Below are positions 44,393 to 54,779 of a DNA stretch of 64,000 nt, one piece after another. Below the pieces are notes generated by a model. It made no database searches, had not been told where the DNA came from, and was given only the letters and a program-made list of their open reading frames with translations. The stretch's first letter is position 1. Each line of letters begins with the position of its first letter. Source of the DNA: Pseudomonas rhizoryzae (lineage in GTDB: Bacteria; Pseudomonadota; Gammaproteobacteria; Pseudomonadales; Pseudomonadaceae); assembly GCF_005250615.1 (NCBI RefSeq), contig NZ_SULM01000002.1:124001-188000 (forward strand), written 5' to 3'. The position numbers and the translations under genes were made by a program.

Positions 44393-45580
44393 TTAACGCT
44401 CGATCAGCGCGATGCGCTTGTTGTACCAGTTCATCAGGATGCTGATGCTGATGCTGATGGCCAGATAGACGCTCATGGTGATGGCCATGGTCTCGATGGC
44501 CTGACCGGTCTGGTTCAGGGTGGTACCGGCGAACAGCGCCACCATCTCCGGATAACCCACCGCAGCGCCGAGCGAGGAGTTCTTCATCAGGTTCAGGTAC
44601 TGGTTGGTCAGCGGCGGAATGATCACCCGCATGGCCTGGGGAATGATCACCAGCCGCAAGGTCAGGCCCGGGCGCAGGCCCAGGGAACTGGCCGCCTCGG
44701 TCTGGCCATGGCTGACCGCCTGGATACCGCCGCGCACCGTTTCGCCGATGAAGGCCGCGGTATAGACCGATAGGGCCACCGCCAGGGAGACCAACTCGGG
44801 GATGATCACCCAGCCACCGCGCAGGTTGAAGCCCTGCAGCTCAGGCAGTTCCCAGTGCAGCGGCTTGCCGAACAGCAGCGCCGCCAGCAGCGGCAGCGCG
44901 ATCACCAGCGCCAGTACCGTCCACAGCACCGGGAAGCGCTCACCGGTGGCGTGCCGCCGCTTGCGCGCCCAACGCACCACGATCACGCTGGCGACGATGG
45001 CGAGCAACAGGGCGATCAGCCCCGGCACGAAGCCGACGTCAGCGATGGGCGCCGGCATGTACAGGCCGCGGTTGTTGACGAAGAAGGCTTCGGCCAGGCT
45101 CAGGCTCTGGCGCGGTCCCGGTAGGGGCGCGAGCACGGCGAAGTAGACGAAGAAGATCAACAGCAGGGGCGGAATGTTGCGGAAGATCTCGATGTAGACC
45201 GTGGCGACCTTGCGCAGCAGCCAGTTGCTCGACAGCCGTGCCACGCCCACCGCGAAGCCGATGATGGTGGCCAGGACGATGCCGATCACCGAAACCAGCA
45301 GGGTATTGAGCAGGCCGACCAGGAACACCCGACCGTAGGTATCGCCCTCGGTGTAGGGGATCAGGTGCTGGGGAATGCCAAAGCCGGCGGAATTGTTGAG
45401 AAAGCCGAAGCCGGAGGTGATCCCCCGGTGGGCCAGGTTGGTCTGGGTGTTGTTGAACAGGAACCAGCCGAAGGCCACCACGGCGACCACGGCGACGATC
45501 TGGAACAGCCAGGAGCGTGCCTGCGGATCGGTGAGCAGGGACCCGCGGACCGGTGGCGAGGTTTTACTAACGTTTTGCAT
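44393..45580 (-). CDS. aapQ: General L-amino-acid ABC transporter permease AapQ
   Basis: A 395-aa permease of the AapQ/BztB type, with extra N-terminal helices and a long central insertion relative to HisQ. Conserved EAA loop TEAASSLGLRPGLTLRLVIIP. It forms the channel with AapM. Separated from aapJ by 96 bp that contain a stable hairpin. Confidence 0.9.
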   Translation of the reverse strand: MQNVSKTSPPVRGSLLTDPQARSWLFQIVAVVAVVAFGWFLFNNTQTNLAHRGITSGFGFLNNSAGFGIPQHLIPYTEGDTYGRVFLVGLLNTLLVSVIGIVLATIIGFAVGVARLSSNWLLRKVATVYIEIFRNIPPLLLIFFVYFAVLAPLPGPRQSLSLAEAFFVNNRGLYMPAPIADVGFVPGLIALLLAIVASVIVVRWARKRRHATGERFPVLWTVLALVIALPLLAALLFGKPLHWELPELQGFNLRGGWVIIPELVSLAVALSVYTAAFIGETVRGGIQAVSHGQTEAASSLGLRPGLTLRLVIIPQAMRVIIPPLTNQYLNLMKNSSLGAAVGYPEMVALFAGTTLNQTGQAIETMAITMSVYLAISISISILMNWYNKRIALIER

Positions 45581-45600
45581 CTCTAAGCCTCATTAAACCC

Positions 45601-45633
45601 TCGCCCCGCAGCGCGGCGAGCGCTGCAGGGCGA
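45601..45633 (-). promoter_or_regulatory. Hairpin between aapJ and aapQ
   Basis: TCGCCCCGCAGCG (45601-45613) pairs with CGCTGCAGGGCGA (45621-45633), one mismatch, no T run. Such stems between a binding-protein gene and its permeases commonly cause partial termination or protect the upstream mRNA, giving excess binding protein. Function inferred. Confidence 0.55.
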
Positions 45634-45676
45634 GAATCTACACATCCGAAAGGTGTCGGCGACGATGGCGCCGAAA

Positions 45677-46705
45677 TCAACGGACCGGCGGGGAGTACTG
45701 CAGGCCGCCTGCATTCCACAGGGCGTTCAGACCACGCTTGATCTTCAGATCGGAGCCCATGCCGACGTTACGCTCGAACACTTCGCCGTAGTTGCCGACC
45801 TGCTTGACGATTTTCAGCGCCCAGTCGTTCGGCAGCTTCAGGTCCTTGCCGAACTCGCCATCGGTACCCAGCAGGCGACGGACGTCAGGGTTCTTGGAGT
45901 CCTTGGCCTGGGCTTCGACGTTGGCCGACGTCAGGCCCAGCTCTTCGGCGCTGACCATGGCGAACAGCGACCACTTGACGATGGTGAACCAGTCGTCGTC
46001 GCCACGGCGCACGGCCGGGGCCAGGGGCTCCTTGGAAATGACCTCGGGCAGTACCACGTAGTCGTCGGGCTTGGCCAGCTTGATGCGCTGGGCATACAGC
46101 TGCGACTGGTCGGAGGTCAGCACGTCGCAACGACCGGCTTCCATGGACTTGGCGCTCTCGTCGGAGGTGCTGTAGGTGATGGGGGTGAACTTCATGCCGT
46201 TGGAACGGAAGTAGTCGGCCAGGTTGAGTTCAGTGGTGGTACCGGCCTGGATGCACACGGTGGCGCCGTCCAGTTGCTTGGCACTGGTCACGCCCAGCTT
46301 CTTGTTCACCAGGAAGCCTTGGCCATCGTAGTAGGTGACACCGGTGAACATCAGGCCCATGCCGCCGTCACGGGAGCTGGTCCAGGTGGTGTTGCGCGAC
46401 AGCACGTCGATTTCGCCGGATTGCAGCGCGGTGAAGCGCTCCTTGGCGGTCAGGGGCGTGAAGCGAACCTTGCTGGCATCGCCGAACACGGCTGCGGCCA
46501 CGGCGCGGCAGACGTCCACGTCGATACCTTTGTAATCACCCTTGGAGTCGGTGTAGGAGAAGCCCGGCAGACCATCGCTGACGCCGCACTGCACGAAACC
46601 TTTTTTCTTCACCGCATCCAGAGTGGCGCCCGCATGAGCCATGCCGGACAGGCCCAGAGCAGCGGCGGTGGTCAGAATTGCCAGGGTAGACTTCACCATC
46701 TTCAT
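45677..46705 (-). CDS. aapJ: General L-amino-acid-binding protein AapJ
   Basis: A 342-aa periplasmic binding protein with a signal peptide (about 1-26, ends MAHA) and the AapJ-type start ATLDAVKKKGFVQCGVSDG, then DGLPGFSYTDSKGDYKGIDVDV. Internal motif SRNTTWTSSRDGGMGLMFTGV is typical. First gene of the operon, expected to be the most abundant product. Confidence 0.92.
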   Translation of the reverse strand: MKMVKSTLAILTTAAALGLSGMAHAGATLDAVKKKGFVQCGVSDGLPGFSYTDSKGDYKGIDVDVCRAVAAAVFGDASKVRFTPLTAKERFTALQSGEIDVLSRNTTWTSSRDGGMGLMFTGVTYYDGQGFLVNKKLGVTSAKQLDGATVCIQAGTTTELNLADYFRSNGMKFTPITYSTSDESAKSMEAGRCDVLTSDQSQLYAQRIKLAKPDDYVVLPEVISKEPLAPAVRRGDDDWFTIVKWSLFAMVSAEELGLTSANVEAQAKDSKNPDVRRLLGTDGEFGKDLKLPNDWALKIVKQVGNYGEVFERNVGMGSDLKIKRGLNALWNAGGLQYSPPVR

Positions 46706-47726
<1,021 letters not shown>

Positions 47727-47931
47727 CCGACAACGACCCCACTCGGCGATCGGGGGATTTTGGCAACCGGTCGACACTTTGCGACATCTGGCCACTAACG
47801 GAGCCAATGCAAGGGAAAAACTCAAGAACTTTGCCAGCCTCGACCGGTCCAGTGTGGGTGCCTGAAGGTCGTGATGTGCATGGAGCAGCTATGGCCCGAG
47901 TTTTCCTTTCAGCCTGTGGGGTGATCTCTTG

Positions 47932-48882
47932 ATGGCTGCCCCCTTGTCGCTATGGTTGGCCGAAGTACCGGTTGCCTCCTTGAGAGAGCTGCGCCTGTTC
48001 AAAGGCGTGGAGATCCATCTACTGGAGGCGCTGATCGCCCGCTCGACCACCCGTAATCTGGTGGCCGGTGAGTGCCTGCTCTCGCCCGCCCAGACCAATC
48101 AGTACATGTACTTGATTCTGGAGGGTCGCTTGCGCGTCCATCTGGGCTCTCCGGAAAATCCGCCCATCTATCTATTGAGTGCGGGGGAATGTTCCGGCGA
48201 AATCAGCTTTCTCGACAGCGAACGACCCAGTGCCCACGTCATCGCCGAGGCCGATACCCAGGTCCTCTGCCTGCATCGCGATCTGGTCCTCGATCTGATC
48301 GAGCGCTCGGCCAAGGCCATGCACAACCTGCTTGGCATCCTGTGCGAGCGGATGCGGCGTGGTAACCAACTGATCGTCGACACCGAACGCAATGCCAACG
48401 TCGATACCCTGACCGGGCTGTTCAATCGTCGCCGTCTCGAGCAACTGTTCGAACGCGAGAGCACCCGTTGCGCCTTCAATCGGCAGCCCCTCAGCCTGCT
48501 GATGCTCGATGTCGATCACTTCAAGCGCTACAACGACACCCATGGTCACCTGGCGGGCGACTATGCCCTCTGCCTGGTCGCCAATACCCTGAGGGACCAG
48601 TTACGCCCCAAGGACAGCATGGCTCGCTATGGCGGCGAAGAATTCGTCATCCTGTTGCCGGAAATCGACCATGACGAAGCCATGGCCATCGCGGAGCGCC
48701 TGCGCCAGAGCCTGGCAGACATCAAGGACTTCTATTCCCCCTGCGGCAAGCTGCCGGGCGTGACCGTCTCCATCGGCCTGGCGCAGATGCGCAAGGCCGA
48801 TAGCCTGGACGAACTGGTCGGACGGGCGGACAAGTCCCTGTACGAGGCCAAGGGCGCCGGGCGAAATCGGATCAGCGGCTGA
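47932..48882 (+). CDS. Diguanylate cyclase with N-terminal cNMP-binding domain
   Basis: A 316-aa protein. N-terminal cyclic-nucleotide-binding (CAP_ED) domain (about 15-130, with SAGECSGEISFLDSERPSAHV), a short linker helix, then a GGDEF domain (about 155-315) with active-site RYGGEEFVIL and an intact RPKD inhibitory I-site five residues upstream. It should make cyclic-di-GMP from GTP under control of a nucleotide or other ligand. ATG 47932 (TTG 47929 possible). The substrate loop NDTHGHLAGD is intact. Confidence 0.88.
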   Translation: MAAPLSLWLAEVPVASLRELRLFKGVEIHLLEALIARSTTRNLVAGECLLSPAQTNQYMYLILEGRLRVHLGSPENPPIYLLSAGECSGEISFLDSERPSAHVIAEADTQVLCLHRDLVLDLIERSAKAMHNLLGILCERMRRGNQLIVDTERNANVDTLTGLFNRRRLEQLFERESTRCAFNRQPLSLLMLDVDHFKRYNDTHGHLAGDYALCLVANTLRDQLRPKDSMARYGGEEFVILLPEIDHDEAMAIAERLRQSLADIKDFYSPCGKLPGVTVSIGLAQMRKADSLDELVGRADKSLYEAKGAGRNRISG

Positions 48883-48977
48883 GCCCAGCTTGCCCCTGTT
48901 CGGCAGGTAGTTGTTGCCGGGCACGTTGGTTGCTTTACACTGCGGTCTCATTCCGCTTTCCATGATCGAGACCCTCC

Positions 48978-50456
48978 GTGCTCAAGGCACTCAAAAAATT
49001 TCTGGGCAAAGACCAGGACGTCGCTCAGCCGACCGCCCCCTCTGCGCCCCAGGCTATCCCCAGCGCTCCCTCCGCAGCCCCCTCGCCTACCGCTGTCGCC
49101 ACGCCCGAGCCTCAGGTAGAGCGGTCGCCACGCAAGCCCAAGCAGCCGAACGAAGCCCGCCCCCAGGAGCCTCGCGCCCAGACGGACAAGCCTGCCAAGC
49201 CGCGCCGTGAGCGCAGTCCGCGTAAACCCAAGCCGGTCGATACCTGGAAGCTGGAAGACTTCGCGGTCGAGCCCCAGGAAGGCAAGACGCGCTTCCACGA
49301 CTTCAACCTGGATCCGCGCCTGATGCATGGCATCCATGATCTCGGCTTCCCCTATTGCACGCCGATCCAGGCCCAGGTGCTGGGTTTCACCCTCAAGGGC
49401 CAGGACGCCATCGGCCGCGCCCAGACCGGCACCGGCAAGACCGCGGCCTTCCTGATTTCCACCATCACCCAGCTGCTCACCACCCCGCCGCCCAAAGAGC
49501 GCTACATGGGCGAGCCGCGGGCGCTGATCATCGCGCCGACCCGCGAGCTGGTGGTGCAGATCGCCAACGATGCCCTGGACCTGGCCAAGTACACGGGGCT
49601 TAACGTCATGAGCTTCGTCGGCGGCATGGACTTCGACAAGCAGCTCAAGCAGCTCGAAGCCCGCTATTGCGACATCCTGGTGGCCACTCCCGGTCGCCTG
49701 CTGGACTTCAACCAGCGTGGCGAGGTCCACCTGGACATGGTCGAGGTCATGGTGCTGGACGAAGCCGACCGCATGCTGGACATGGGCTTCATCCCCCAGG
49801 TACGGCAAATCATCCGCCAGACCCCGCCCAAGAGCGAACGCCAGACCCTGCTGTTCTCCGCCACCTTCACCGACGACGTGATGAACCTGGCGCGGCAATG
49901 GACCACCAACCCGGCCATCGTCGAGATCGAGCCGGAGAACGTCGCCAGCGACACCGTCGAGCAGCACGTCTACGCCGTCTCCTCCAGCGACAAGTACCGG
50001 CTGCTCTATAACCTGGTGGCCCAGAACAACTGGGAACGGGTGATGGTGTTCGCCAACCGTCGCGACGAGGTGCGCCGCATCGAGGAACGCCTGACCAAGG
50101 ACGGCATCAGCGCCGCCCAGATGTCCGGCGACGTGCCCCAACACAAGCGCATCAAGACCCTGGAAGGCTTCCGCGCCGGCAAGATCCGCGTGCTGGTCGC
50201 CACCGACGTGGCCGGTCGCGGCATCCACGTCGACGGCATCAGTCACGTCATCAACTTCACCTTGCCGGAAGACCCGGACGACTACGTGCACCGCATCGGC
50301 CGTACCGGCCGCGCCGGGGCCAGCGGCACCTCCATCAGCTTCGCTGGCGAAGACGACGCCTTCGCCCTGCCGCCCATCGAGACCCTGCTGGGCCGCAAGA
50401 TCGCCTGCGAAATGCCCCCGGCCGAACTGCTCAAGCCGGTGCCTCGGCAGCGTTGA
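48978..50456 (+). CDS. rhlB: DEAD-box ATP-dependent RNA helicase RhlB
   Basis: A 492-aa helicase. The N-terminal 90 residues are a disordered Pro/Lys/Arg-rich tail, then the two RecA folds: [34 protein letters not shown], and [10 protein letters not shown]. In many bacteria RhlB partners RNase E in mRNA decay, and the basic tail is typical of the Pseudomonas form. GTG start at 48978. A double-hairpin repeat follows the gene. Confidence 0.9.
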   Translation: MLKALKKFLGKDQDVAQPTAPSAPQAIPSAPSAAPSPTAVATPEPQVERSPRKPKQPNEARPQEPRAQTDKPAKPRRERSPRKPKPVDTWKLEDFAVEPQEGKTRFHDFNLDPRLMHGIHDLGFPYCTPIQAQVLGFTLKGQDAIGRAQTGTGKTAAFLISTITQLLTTPPPKERYMGEPRALIIAPTRELVVQIANDALDLAKYTGLNVMSFVGGMDFDKQLKQLEARYCDILVATPGRLLDFNQRGEVHLDMVEVMVLDEADRMLDMGFIPQVRQIIRQTPPKSERQTLLFSATFTDDVMNLARQWTTNPAIVEIEPENVASDTVEQHVYAVSSSDKYRLLYNLVAQNNWERVMVFANRRDEVRRIEERLTKDGISAAQMSGDVPQHKRIKTLEGFRAGKIRVLVATDVAGRGIHVDGISHVINFTLPEDPDDYVHRIGRTGRAGASGTSISFAGEDDAFALPPIETLLGRKIACEMPPAELLKPVPRQR

Positions 50457-50502
50457 GGCAACCCGCGCCACCGCCGCCCGGTGGCCGAGCAGCCGGACTT
50501 GT

Positions 50503-50583
50503 GTAGGGTGGATAACGGCCTCGCCTTATCCACCGGCCACATTGCACACCGCGTGGAAAACGCTACGCGGTTTTCCACCCTAC
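50503..50583. repeat. Palindromic intergenic repeat between rhlB and moaE
   Basis: An 81-bp unit bounded by GTAGGGTGGA and TCCACCCTAC. It contains two hairpins: GGTGGATAA...TTATCCACC (50507-50534) and GTGGAAAA...TTTTCCAC (50553-50578). The motif GTAGGGTGGAAAAC is one I recognise as a recurrent Pseudomonas intergenic repeat. Placed between convergent genes, it probably also ends both transcripts. Confidence 0.6.
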
Positions 50584-50587
50584 TTCT

Positions 50588-51043
50588 TCAGTCCTTCGCC
50601 CAGCGCCCTGCAGCATCCTGGTCGCTGGCTCGCCCTTCCACCCAGCGTGGGCCTTCGGCGGTGTCTTCCTTCTTCCAGAAGGGCGCGCGGGTCTTGAGAT
50701 AATCCATCACGAAGTTGCAGGCGTCGAAGGCGGCCTGGCGGTGGGCGCTGGCGGTGCCGACGAAGACGATGGGCTCGCCCGGCTCCAACCGGCCGATGCG
50801 ATGCAGGATGTCGACGCCCAGCAGCGGCCAGCGTTGACGGGCTTCTTCGGCAATGCGCGCCAGGGCCTTCTCGGTCATGCCGGGGAAATGCTCGAGGAAC
50901 AGGCCGCCCACGTCGCGCCCGTCGTTGAAGTCGCGTACGTAGCCCACGAACCCCACTACCGCGCCGATGCCGGTGTTGGCAGCGTGTAAGGCATTGAGCT
51001 CCTGGCCAGGGTCGAAGGCTGTCGCCTGAACACGGATGGCCAT
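50588..51043 (-). CDS. moaE: Molybdopterin synthase catalytic subunit MoaE
   Basis: A 151-aa protein: GAVVGFVGYVRDFNDG, LFLEHFPGM, HRIGRLEPGE, and the active-site lysines in KTRAPFWKKED. MoaE with MoaD inserts two sulphurs into precursor Z to make molybdopterin. ATG 51043 behind GGAGG. Last gene of moaCDE. Confidence 0.92.
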   Translation of the reverse strand: MAIRVQATAFDPGQELNALHAANTGIGAVVGFVGYVRDFNDGRDVGGLFLEHFPGMTEKALARIAEEARQRWPLLGVDILHRIGRLEPGEPIVFVGTASAHRQAAFDACNFVMDYLKTRAPFWKKEDTAEGPRWVEGRASDQDAAGRWAKD

Positions 51044-51045
51044 GG

Positions 51046-51297
51046 TCAACCTCCGGTCACGGTGGGAAAGAAGGCGACCTCGTCACCATCACGCAAAGGC
51101 TCGGCCAGTCCGCAGAGTTCTTCATTGCGGGCGCACATCAGGCCGCGCTCACCCAGGGTTTCGGTCCAAAGACCGCCGCGTTGGACCAGGTGTTCACGGA
51201 GGTCGCCGACAGTGGCCAGGTCCGGCTCCCAGGGTAGATTCTCTTCGGCACAGCCCAGCACCTCGCGATAGCGGGCGAAGAATTGCACCCGAATCAT
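51046..51297 (-). CDS. moaD: Molybdopterin synthase sulphur-carrier subunit MoaD
   Basis: An 83-aa ubiquitin-fold protein ending in the essential Gly-Gly (TVTGG), which is thiocarboxylated by MoeB-type enzymes. Start [12 protein letters not shown]. Overlaps moaC by 4 bp and precedes moaE by 2 bp. Confidence 0.92.
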   Translation of the reverse strand: MIRVQFFARYREVLGCAEENLPWEPDLATVGDLREHLVQRGGLWTETLGERGLMCARNEELCGLAEPLRDGDEVAFFPTVTGG

Positions 51298-51773
51298 GCC
51301 GGCTGCTCCTCGGCGCGGAAATGGCCGCTCTTGCCACCGCTCTTTTCCAGCAGGCGCACCGCCTCGATGCTCATGCCGCGGTCGACCGCCTTGCACATGT
51401 CATAGAGCGTGAGCGCTGCCACGCTGGCGGCAGTAAGCGCCTCCATTTCCACGCCGGTCTGGCCGGAGAGTTTGCAGGTGGCGGTGATCCGCACCGCATC
51501 GGGCGCCTCGGCGGTCAGGTTGACCTTGACGCTGGTCAGCATCAGCGGATGGCACAGCGGGATGAGATCGGCGGTCTTCTTGGCCGCCTGGATGCCGGCG
51601 ATGCGTGCCACGGCGAAGACGTCGCCCTTGGGATGGCCGCCACTCTGGATCAGCGCGAGCGTTTCCGGACGCATACGCACCCGGGCTTCGGCAGTGGCTT
51701 CACGGAAGGTCACCTGCTTGTCGGTGACATCGACCATGTTGGCACGGCCTTGGGAATCGAGATGGGTCAGCAC
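51294..51773 (-). CDS. moaC: Cyclic pyranopterin monophosphate synthase MoaC
   Basis: A 159-aa enzyme that, with MoaA, converts GTP to precursor Z in molybdenum-cofactor biosynthesis. Diagnostic segments: [61 protein letters not shown] and KSGGKSG. First gene of moaCDE; it ends in a 4-bp overlap with moaD. Confidence 0.93.
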   Translation of the reverse strand: MLTHLDSQGRANMVDVTDKQVTFREATAEARVRMRPETLALIQSGGHPKGDVFAVARIAGIQAAKKTADLIPLCHPLMLTSVKVNLTAEAPDAVRITATCKLSGQTGVEMEALTAASVAALTLYDMCKAVDRGMSIEAVRLLEKSGGKSGHFRAEEQPA

Positions 51774-51815
51774 GGCATGACTCCTGGAAAGGACCTGCCA
51801 TTGTAGACCCGTGAC

Positions 51816-51832
51816 CGGGGATTTGATCCCCG
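51816..51832. terminator. Hairpin between moaC and phoH-like gene
   Basis: CGGGGAT pairs with ATCCCCG around TTG, and a second GGGGATC copy occurs at 51846-51852. It is downstream of the PhoH-like gene on the minus strand and upstream of moaC. There is no strong T tract, so termination strength is uncertain. Confidence 0.45.
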
Positions 51833-51859
51833 CCCGAGGCCGGACGGGGATCTTGGGCG

Positions 51860-53251
51860 TTACAGATGAGCCTCGGCGTATTCGGCCAGGACGGAACGCG
51901 GTACACCCTGCAGGGTGATGTGGACCCCGTGGTTGAAGCCTTTGAAGCGCTCGGAAAGGTAGGTGAGGCCCGAGCTGGTGGCCGAGAGGTAGGGCGTATC
52001 GATCTGCGCCAGGTTACCCAGGCAGATCACCTTGGAGCCGCTGCCGGCGCGGGTGATGATGGTCTTCATCTGGTGCGGGGTGAGGTTCTGGCATTCGTCG
52101 ATGAGGATCAGACTCTGCTGGAAACTGCGCCCGCGGATGTAGTTGAGGGATTTGAACTGCAGCGGCACCTTGCTCAGGATGTAGTCCACGCTGCCGTGGG
52201 GGTTGTGATCATCCATGTGCAGGGCTTCGAGGTTGTCGGTGATGGCCCCCAGCCAGGGCTCCATCTTCTCGGCCTCGGTGCCCGGCAGGAAGCCGATGTC
52301 CTCGTCCAGCCCCTGGACGCTGCGGGTGGCGATGATGCGGCGATACCTCTTGGTGACCATGGTCTGCTCGATGGCCGCCGCCAGCGCCAGGATGGTCTTG
52401 CCCGAACCGGCGGCGCCGGTGAGGTTGACCAGATGGATGTCCGGCTCCAGCAGGGCGAACAGCGCCAGCGCCTGGTAGATGTCACGCGGCTTGAGACCCC
52501 AGGCTTCCTGGTGCATCAAGGGTTCCTGGTGCATGTCGAGCAGGATCACCTCGCCATCGCGCACCGCCTTGACCCAGCCGACGAAGCCCTGTTCGTCGAG
52601 CACGAAGTCGTTGACGTTGAACGGCGGCAACTCGGCCGAAAGCTGTACCCGGTGCCAGACCCGGCCCAGCTCCTGACGGCTTTCCACCTTGCTGACATTG
52701 TCCCAGAAGGACCCCGGCAGGTTGTGGTAACCCTGGGACAGCAGGGAGACGTCGTCCAGCAGTTGGTCAGTCTGGTAGTCCTCCGCGGCGATACCGCAGC
52801 CACGCGCCTTGAGGCGCATGTTGATGTCCTTGGTGACCAGCACCACCCGCTCCTGGGGATGCAGATTCCGCAATTCGACGAGCTGGTTGATGATGCGGTT
52901 GTCGTTGATGTCGTCGGGCAGGCAGGCCATGGGCCCGGCGCGACGGCCCATGAGGATGGACAGGCGCCCCTTGGCCTCGCCCTTGCCGCGGGGAATGGGT
53001 ACGCCCCGCTCGACGTCCTCGGGGGAGGACTCGGCCAGGACACTGTCGATCAGCCGGATCGCCTGTCGGCATTCGGCGGCAACGTTATGTTTACCCGTCT
53101 TGAGCTTGTCGAGTTCCTCCAGGACCGTCATGGGAATGGCGACGTGATGCTCCTCGAAATTGAGCAGCGCGTTGGGGTCGTGGATCAGTACGTTGGTGTC
53201 GAGCACATAGAGCGTAGGCTGGGTGGGGCGGGAACGTCCGTGATCATCCAT
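51860..53251 (-). CDS. PIN-domain/PhoH-type ATPase (PhoH2-like)
   Basis: A 463-aa fusion of an N-terminal PIN nuclease domain (about 10-150; acidic residues in [12 protein letters not shown] and [12 protein letters not shown]) and a C-terminal PhoH ATPase (about 240-460; Walker [12 protein letters not shown], Walker [11 protein letters not shown]). PhoH2 proteins of this design are RNA helicase-ribonucleases in mycobacteria. In Pseudomonas the gene is a single core gene. No partner toxin or antitoxin gene is adjacent. Confidence 0.88.
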   Translation of the reverse strand: MDDHGRSRPTQPTLYVLDTNVLIHDPNALLNFEEHHVAIPMTVLEELDKLKTGKHNVAAECRQAIRLIDSVLAESSPEDVERGVPIPRGKGEAKGRLSILMGRRAGPMACLPDDINDNRIINQLVELRNLHPQERVVLVTKDINMRLKARGCGIAAEDYQTDQLLDDVSLLSQGYHNLPGSFWDNVSKVESRQELGRVWHRVQLSAELPPFNVNDFVLDEQGFVGWVKAVRDGEVILLDMHQEPLMHQEAWGLKPRDIYQALALFALLEPDIHLVNLTGAAGSGKTILALAAAIEQTMVTKRYRRIIATRSVQGLDEDIGFLPGTEAEKMEPWLGAITDNLEALHMDDHNPHGSVDYILSKVPLQFKSLNYIRGRSFQQSLILIDECQNLTPHQMKTIITRAGSGSKVICLGNLAQIDTPYLSATSSGLTYLSERFKGFNHGVHITLQGVPRSVLAEYAEAHL

Positions 53252-53605
53252 ACTCGGTCACCTCGTAGAAACGCTTGACTCGCAAGCCAGTCGACGGAGC
53301 GCCAAGACGACGCTCCGCAGCGAAAGGTGCCGTCGCTCCAGCAACGGGTTCACGGACCGGCCAACATGAGGGCACGGGACCCGAGAGATGCGACGGACAC
53401 TTCGGTAATAACGCAAAAGACCTTGGGCACAAAAGCTTTTTTTAGCGCCGCCGAGTTTTTTTCCAAGACCGGTATCGATCGTCGGTTGCCCAGGCAACGT
53501 CGCCCTGGTGGCGCGGTCAATACCTATCGATCCCATGCGCAACGAGCACTGGAGTAGCGCAGCGCAGGCTTCTAGAATGGCGCCTCGCCAAGAGGAGCCG
53601 ACCCG
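53252..53605. other. Intergenic region between phoH-like gene and yaaA
   Basis: 354 bp containing the divergent promoters. T tracts occur at 53436-53444 and 53456-53463 (TTTTTTT runs), but they are not preceded by convincing stems. AGAGGAG at 53591-53597 is the yaaA ribosome-binding site. No ORF supported. Confidence 0.45.
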
Positions 53606-54385
53606 ATGCTGATGGTGATTTCGCCCGCCAAGACGCTGGACTACGACACACCACCCAGCACTTCCCGCCACACGTTGCCGCAACACCTGGAGCATTCCCG
53701 CGAGCTGATCGACGGTCTCAAGCACCTCACCCCAGCGGATGTTGCCAAGCTGATGGGCGTCTCCGACAAGATCGCCGCGCTCAACGTCGCCCGCTTCGGC
53801 AGCTGGACGCCAGACTTCACCCCGGCCAATGCCAAGCAGGCCATCCTGGCCTTCAAGGGCGACGTCTACACGGGACTCGCCGCCGACGATTTCCAGGCTG
53901 ACGATTTCGACTTCGCCCAGCGTCACCTGCGCATGCTGTCGGGGCTCTATGGCCTGTTGCGCCCACTGGACCTGATGCAACCCTATCGCCTGGAGATGGG
54001 CACCAAGTTCGCCAATCCGCGCGGCAAGGACCTCTACGCCTTCTGGGGCGAGCGCATCAGCCAGTGGCTCAATGCGGACCTGGCCGCCCAGGGCGATGAC
54101 GTCCTGCTCAACCTGGCCTCGAACGAATACTTCACTGCCGTGCGCCGCTCCCACCTGCAGGCCCGGGTGGTCGACGTGGAATTTCGCGACCTCAAGAACG
54201 GCGAATACAAGATCATCAGTTTCTACGCCAAGAAGGCGCGTGGCCTGATGGCCCGGCACGTGATCAAGCAGCGCATCACTCAGGTGGACGACCTGCGGGA
54301 CTTTGCCGACCAAGGCTATGCCTATGCAGGTGATCGCTCGACGGCCGATAAGCTGGTCTTCCTCCGCGACGCCCCTCATGAGTAA
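53606..54385 (+). CDS. yaaA: Peroxide stress protein YaaA
   Basis: A 259-aa UPF0246 protein: [14 protein letters not shown], then [42 protein letters not shown] and the C-terminal [13 protein letters not shown]. YaaA lowers free intracellular iron and limits Fenton damage under peroxide stress in E. coli. Length standard. Single gene. Confidence 0.93.
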   Translation: MLMVISPAKTLDYDTPPSTSRHTLPQHLEHSRELIDGLKHLTPADVAKLMGVSDKIAALNVARFGSWTPDFTPANAKQAILAFKGDVYTGLAADDFQADDFDFAQRHLRMLSGLYGLLRPLDLMQPYRLEMGTKFANPRGKDLYAFWGERISQWLNADLAAQGDDVLLNLASNEYFTAVRRSHLQARVVDVEFRDLKNGEYKIISFYAKKARGLMARHVIKQRITQVDDLRDFADQGYAYAGDRSTADKLVFLRDAPHE

Positions 54386-54639
54386 AGTGGCAAATCGACG
54401 GATGGCAGAAGGCCTTATGTCCTGTACGTCCGAAGTGGCTAGGCGATCACAACCCCTGGGCTACTTCCGTGAAAGACTGTCATCTCCCTCCAATAAAAAG
54501 GTTGCAGCGCGGCGGCGGCTTTCCAGGCAAGAAACCTTGTCGGATCTCTCAAAATCGTCGTTATTCCGGAAAAAGGAAACTTCGCTGAGAACCACCTCTA
54601 TTTGATTCTGTCTTTGTCTGGTCCTTGCTGGAGGCCATC

Positions 54640-54774
54640 ATGGCCAATGGCAATCAGTCCGCATTGTTCAAGTTGTACCGTCACGATTTCCGGACGGTTG
54701 ACCTTTCGAAGCACGGACGCTTCGTCCCGACCCTAGGGACAGCGGCCATAAATCAGCAGACGCTGAAGGAGTAA
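54640..54774 (+). CDS. 44-aa small ORF directly upstream of algA-type gene
   Basis: ATG 54640 preceded by GGAGG; the frame encodes MANGNQSALFKLYRHDFRTV, then an FVPTLGTAAINQQ stretch, and stops at TAA 54772-54774. Its last codons (AAGGAGTAA) form the ribosome-binding site of the GDP-mannose enzyme gene, 5 bp further. It may be a leader peptide coupling translation, or a small protein in its own right. No homologue is known to me. The preceding 254 bp (54386-54639) hold nothing else that I can support. Confidence 0.5.
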   Translation: MANGNQSALFKLYRHDFRTVDLSKHGRFVPTLGTAAINQQTLKE

Positions 54775-54779
54775 CGCCC

